Below are positions 6,044 through 7,954 of a stretch of DNA of 7,954 nucleotides, in pieces. The stretch comes from an uncultured Lachnospiraceae bacterium (GTDB lineage: Bacteria > Bacillota_A > Clostridia > Lachnospirales > Lachnospiraceae). The stretch spans positions 1 to 7,954 of the forward strand of contig CAMWWS010000114.1 of the NCBI GenBank assembly GCA_947178085.1, written 5' to 3'. The position numbers were made by a program, and so were the translations under genes. Below the pieces are notes generated by a model. The model saw nothing but the letters and a program-made list of their open reading frames with translations. It ran no database searches and had not been told where the DNA came from. Position 1 is the first letter of the stretch, and the number at the start of each line of letters is the position of its first letter.

Positions 6044-6751
6044 ATGGATATTAATATGCAGCGTGTTCTATTGAAATTAAGCGGTGAAGCATTAGCCGGT
6101 GAAAAAAAGACCGGTTTTGATGAAGATACCGTACGCGAAGTTGCAATGCAGGTGAAACAGCTTGTCGATGATGGTATCCAGGTGGGTATTGTAATCGGCG
6201 GCGGAAATTTCTGGCGCGGTCGTTCCAGTGAAAACATTGACAGAACAAAAGCAGATCAGATTGGTATGCTTGCAACTGTTATGAACTGCATATATGTGTC
6301 TGAGATTTTCCGCTCTGTCGGTATGAAGACCAATGTCCTGACGCCGTTTGAATGCGGATCTTTCACCAAACTGTTTTCTAAAGACAGAGCCAATAAATAC
6401 TTTGAAAAAAACATGGTGGTTTTTTTCGCAGGAGGCACAGGACATCCTTATTTTTCAACGGATACGGGCGTAGTGCTGCGTGCCGTTGAGGTGGATGCGG
6501 ATGTTATACTGCTTGCGAAGGCGGTTGACGGTGTTTATGACGCCGACCCCAAAACGCATCCTACAGCGAAGAAATATGACGAAATATCCATTGACGAAGT
6601 GATTGAGAAAAATCTTCAGGTTGTGGATATGACTGCTTCAATTCTTGCCAGAGATAACAAAATGCCGATGTGGGTATTTGGTTTAAGCGAGAAGAACAGT
6701 ATTGTAAACACAATCAAAGGAAACTTTACGGGAACCAAAGTTACAGTATAA
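6044..6751 (+). CDS. pyrH: UMP kinase
   Basis: A 235-residue bacterial UMP kinase of the amino acid kinase family, converting UMP and ATP to UDP and ADP in pyrimidine synthesis; the family works as a cytoplasmic hexamer. Hallmarks in order are KLSGEAL (11-17, phosphate binding), IGGGNFWRG (51-59), ADQIGML (70-76), GGTGHPYFSTDT (130-141, UMP site) and DGVYDADP (162-169, nucleotide site). The length is normal for the family. The start is uncertain: ATG 6044 lies directly after the GAAAGGGG run (6035-6042), which is too close for a normal ribosome binding site, while ATG 6056 (giving MQRVLLKLSGEAL, closer to the usual family start) has a 13-base spacing. The longer form is given, but the shorter is at least as plausible. 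It follows the bactofilin gene by 64 bases and is followed by frr, the common bacterial order; rpsB and tsf, often upstream, are not adjacent here. Confidence 0.97.
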   Translation: MDINMQRVLLKLSGEALAGEKKTGFDEDTVREVAMQVKQLVDDGIQVGIVIGGGNFWRGRSSENIDRTKADQIGMLATVMNCIYVSEIFRSVGMKTNVLTPFECGSFTKLFSKDRANKYFEKNMVVFFAGGTGHPYFSTDTGVVLRAVEVDADVILLAKAVDGVYDADPKTHPTAKKYDEISIDEVIEKNLQVVDMTASILARDNKMPMWVFGLSEKNSIVNTIKGNFTGTKVTV

Positions 6752-6805
6752 GTGTATAAATACAGAATAGTTATGATTCGCGAAAGAAAGGTAGGTTTTT
6801 TAGGA

Positions 6806-7357
6806 ATGGATGACAGGATAAAAACATATGATGAGAAAATGAAGAAGGCATATGACTTTCTGGTAACGGATCTCGGTACAATTCGGGCAGGACGTGCTAA
6901 TCCTCATGTACTTGACAGAATAAGGGTGGATTATTATGGAACGCCGACGCCGCTTCAGCAGGTTGGGAATATTTCGGTTCCTGAACCAAGAATGCTTCAG
7001 ATTGCGCCATGGGATAAGAGCCTTATTAAGGATATTGAAAAAGCAATCATGATGTCTGATGTAGGAATAACTCCAAGCAATGACGGAGCCGTTATCCGGC
7101 TGGTATTTCCTGAACTAACCGAAGAGCGGAGAAAAGATTTGGTAAAGGATATCAAGAAGAGAGGCGAAGAAAATAAGGTTGCCGTCAGAAACGCAAGACG
7201 TGACGGAATGGATGCTCTTAAGAAGCTTGCCAAGACAGAGGTTTCAGAGGACGAGATAAAGGAACTGGAAGACAGGCTGCAGAAGCTGACAGATAAGTAT
7301 ATTAAAGATATTGATGTTCTTGTAGAAGAAAAGTCAAAAGAAATCATGACGGTGTAA
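6806..7357 (+). CDS. frr: Ribosome recycling factor
   Basis: A 183-residue protein that, with EF-G, splits post-termination ribosomes in the cytoplasm. Family marks include IRAGRANPHVLD (26-37; the usual IRTGRA loop with T replaced by A), the YYGTPTPLQQVGNISVPEPRML segment of the small domain (43-64), PW-D at 68-70, LTEERRKDLVK (104-113) and RNARRDGMDALKK (128-140) in the three-helix bundle. Length matches the roughly 185-residue family. ATG 6806 is chosen because it gives the normal family N-terminus (MDDRIKTYDEKM) and follows AGAAAGGTAGG (6785-6795). A GTG at 6752, right after the pyrH stop, keeps the frame open and would add 18 residues, but these match nothing in the family. The 54-base gap to pyrH and shared direction suggest one operon. 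Confidence 0.97.
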   Translation: MDDRIKTYDEKMKKAYDFLVTDLGTIRAGRANPHVLDRIRVDYYGTPTPLQQVGNISVPEPRMLQIAPWDKSLIKDIEKAIMMSDVGITPSNDGAVIRLVFPELTEERRKDLVKDIKKRGEENKVAVRNARRDGMDALKKLAKTEVSEDEIKELEDRLQKLTDKYIKDIDVLVEEKSKEIMTV

Positions 7358-7377
7358 ATAAGAGACATAAATATTAA

Positions 7378-7422
7378 GTAAGGGGATTGTAGAGTTGTGG
7401 TTATTCTGCTTTCCCCTTTTAC
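7378..7422 (+). terminator. Two-part hairpin between frr and uppS, attenuator-like
   Basis: AAGGGGA (7380-7386) pairs with TCCCCTT (7412-7418). Inside it GTAGAG (7389-7394) pairs with TTCTGC (7404-7409) with two G-U wobbles, separated by a 2x2 U-U internal loop, leaving a 9-base top loop. Outside it, GT (7378-7379) can pair with AC (7421-7422) across a TT bulge. The CCCCTTTT at the 3' side resembles a partial intrinsic terminator, but the T-run is only four bases. It may reduce read-through into uppS or be an RNA processing site. Confidence 0.5.
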
Positions 7423-7456
7423 CTTAGGATTATATTGAGAGGAGCATGACACTATC

Positions 7457-7954
7457 GTGAATATACCTAATCATGTGGCAATTATTTTGGATGGAAACGG
7501 CAGATGGGCAAAAAGCAAGGGTATGCCCAGAAACTACGGACATACGCAAGGTGCTAAGACCGTAGAAGTAATCTGTGAAGAGGCTTATAAGATGGGAATA
7601 CAGTATTTGACGGTTTATGCTTTTTCTACAGAGAACTGGAACAGACCTAAGGACGAAGTGGATGCGCTTATGAAGCTATTACGTAACTATATGAAGACCT
7701 GTCTGAAAACAGCAGCAAAAAATAATATGTGTGTCCGTGTAATCGGCGATAAGACCGGTCTTGATGAAGATATCAGGGCACGTATTGAGCAGCTTGAGAA
7801 AGCTACCGTAAATAATACGGGACTGCATTTCCAAATCGCCATCAATTATGGCGGCAGGGATGAAATAGTGCGGGCTGGAAAGCCACTTGTGTCAAAAGTT
7901 GAAGATGGCGTATTGAAGAAGGAAGATATTACAGAGCAGATGCTTAGTGATGCG
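7457..7954 (+). CDS. uppS: Undecaprenyl diphosphate synthase, 3' end outside the window
   Basis: The first 166 residues of a cis-prenyltransferase that adds isopentenyl units to farnesyl diphosphate to make undecaprenyl diphosphate, the lipid carrier for peptidoglycan and other wall polymers. It acts at the cytoplasmic face of the membrane. Visible marks are LDGNGRWA (11-18; D12 is the catalytic, magnesium-binding aspartate), PRNYGH (24-29), VYAFSTENWNRP (53-64), RVIGD (94-98) and INYGGRDEI (129-137). The C-terminal part with the second substrate-binding motif lies beyond the window; the family is about 230-250 residues, so roughly 70% is present. The start is GTG 7457, the first start codon after an in-frame TGA at 7436, giving the standard beginning MNIPNHVAIILDGNGRWA. 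The AGAGGAG site (7438-7444) is 12 bases away, rather long, and a rare-type start may keep expression low. It lies 99 bases after frr with a hairpin between. Confidence 0.96.
   Translation, partial: MNIPNHVAIILDGNGRWAKSKGMPRNYGHTQGAKTVEVICEEAYKMGIQYLTVYAFSTENWNRPKDEVDALMKLLRNYMKTCLKTAAKNNMCVRVIGDKTGLDEDIRARIEQLEKATVNNTGLHFQIAINYGGRDEIVRAGKPLVSKVEDGVLKKEDITEQMLSDA

Noticed and set aside
6752..6805. GTG at 6752 as start of frr
   Set aside because: It would add 18 residues unlike any ribosome recycling factor. ATG 6806 has a good ribosome binding site and gives the normal N-terminus.

Overview
The window looks like chromosomal DNA from an anaerobic, low-to-moderate GC member of the Firmicutes, most likely a Lachnospiraceae-type Clostridia. 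The evidence is purine-rich AGGAGG-type ribosome binding sites, all genes on the plus strand, a rubrerythrin (an anaerobe's peroxide-defence protein), a DUF6033-like protein of the kind seen in that family, and close family matches of PyrH, Frr and UppS. I assign the lineage by recognition of the proteins, not by a database search.

Left part (1-1482). A 5'-truncated, AT-rich gene of unknown function ends at 614. A 154-base gap follows, holding a perfect 10-bp inverted repeat, a promoter resembling the flagellar sigma-28 (sigma-D) class and a second small inverted repeat. These precede a 237-residue charged, helical, DUF6033-like protein.

Middle part (1533-3894). A 539-residue membrane protein fused to a spermidine-synthase-like domain is followed by a rubrerythrin with an intact diiron four-helix domain and a C-terminal rubredoxin centre. 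A strong GC-rich hairpin terminator closes this part.

Right part (3919-7954). A good sigma-A-type promoter with an A/T-tract upstream element starts a co-directional run: membrane-anchored NodB-family polysaccharide deacetylase, bactofilin (18-base gap), pyrH (UMP kinase), frr (ribosome recycling factor) and uppS (undecaprenyl diphosphate synthase, cut by the window end). The last three are the familiar pyrH-frr-uppS order. The usual rpsB-tsf genes are not directly upstream here; two cell-envelope genes occupy that place. This puts wall editing (deacetylase), a cytoskeletal scaffold (bactofilin) and lipid-carrier synthesis (UppS) next to each other. Gaps of 64, 54 and 99 bases within the run contain hairpins and a shared octamer that may tune expression.

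No RNA genes, insertion sequences, CRISPR arrays, phage genes or attachment sites were seen. No stretch longer than 300 bases lacks a gene. I see no clear new multi-gene system. The best leads are the sigma-28-like promoter on the DUF6033-like gene, the deacetylase-bactofilin pair, and the long two-part hairpin between frr and uppS.
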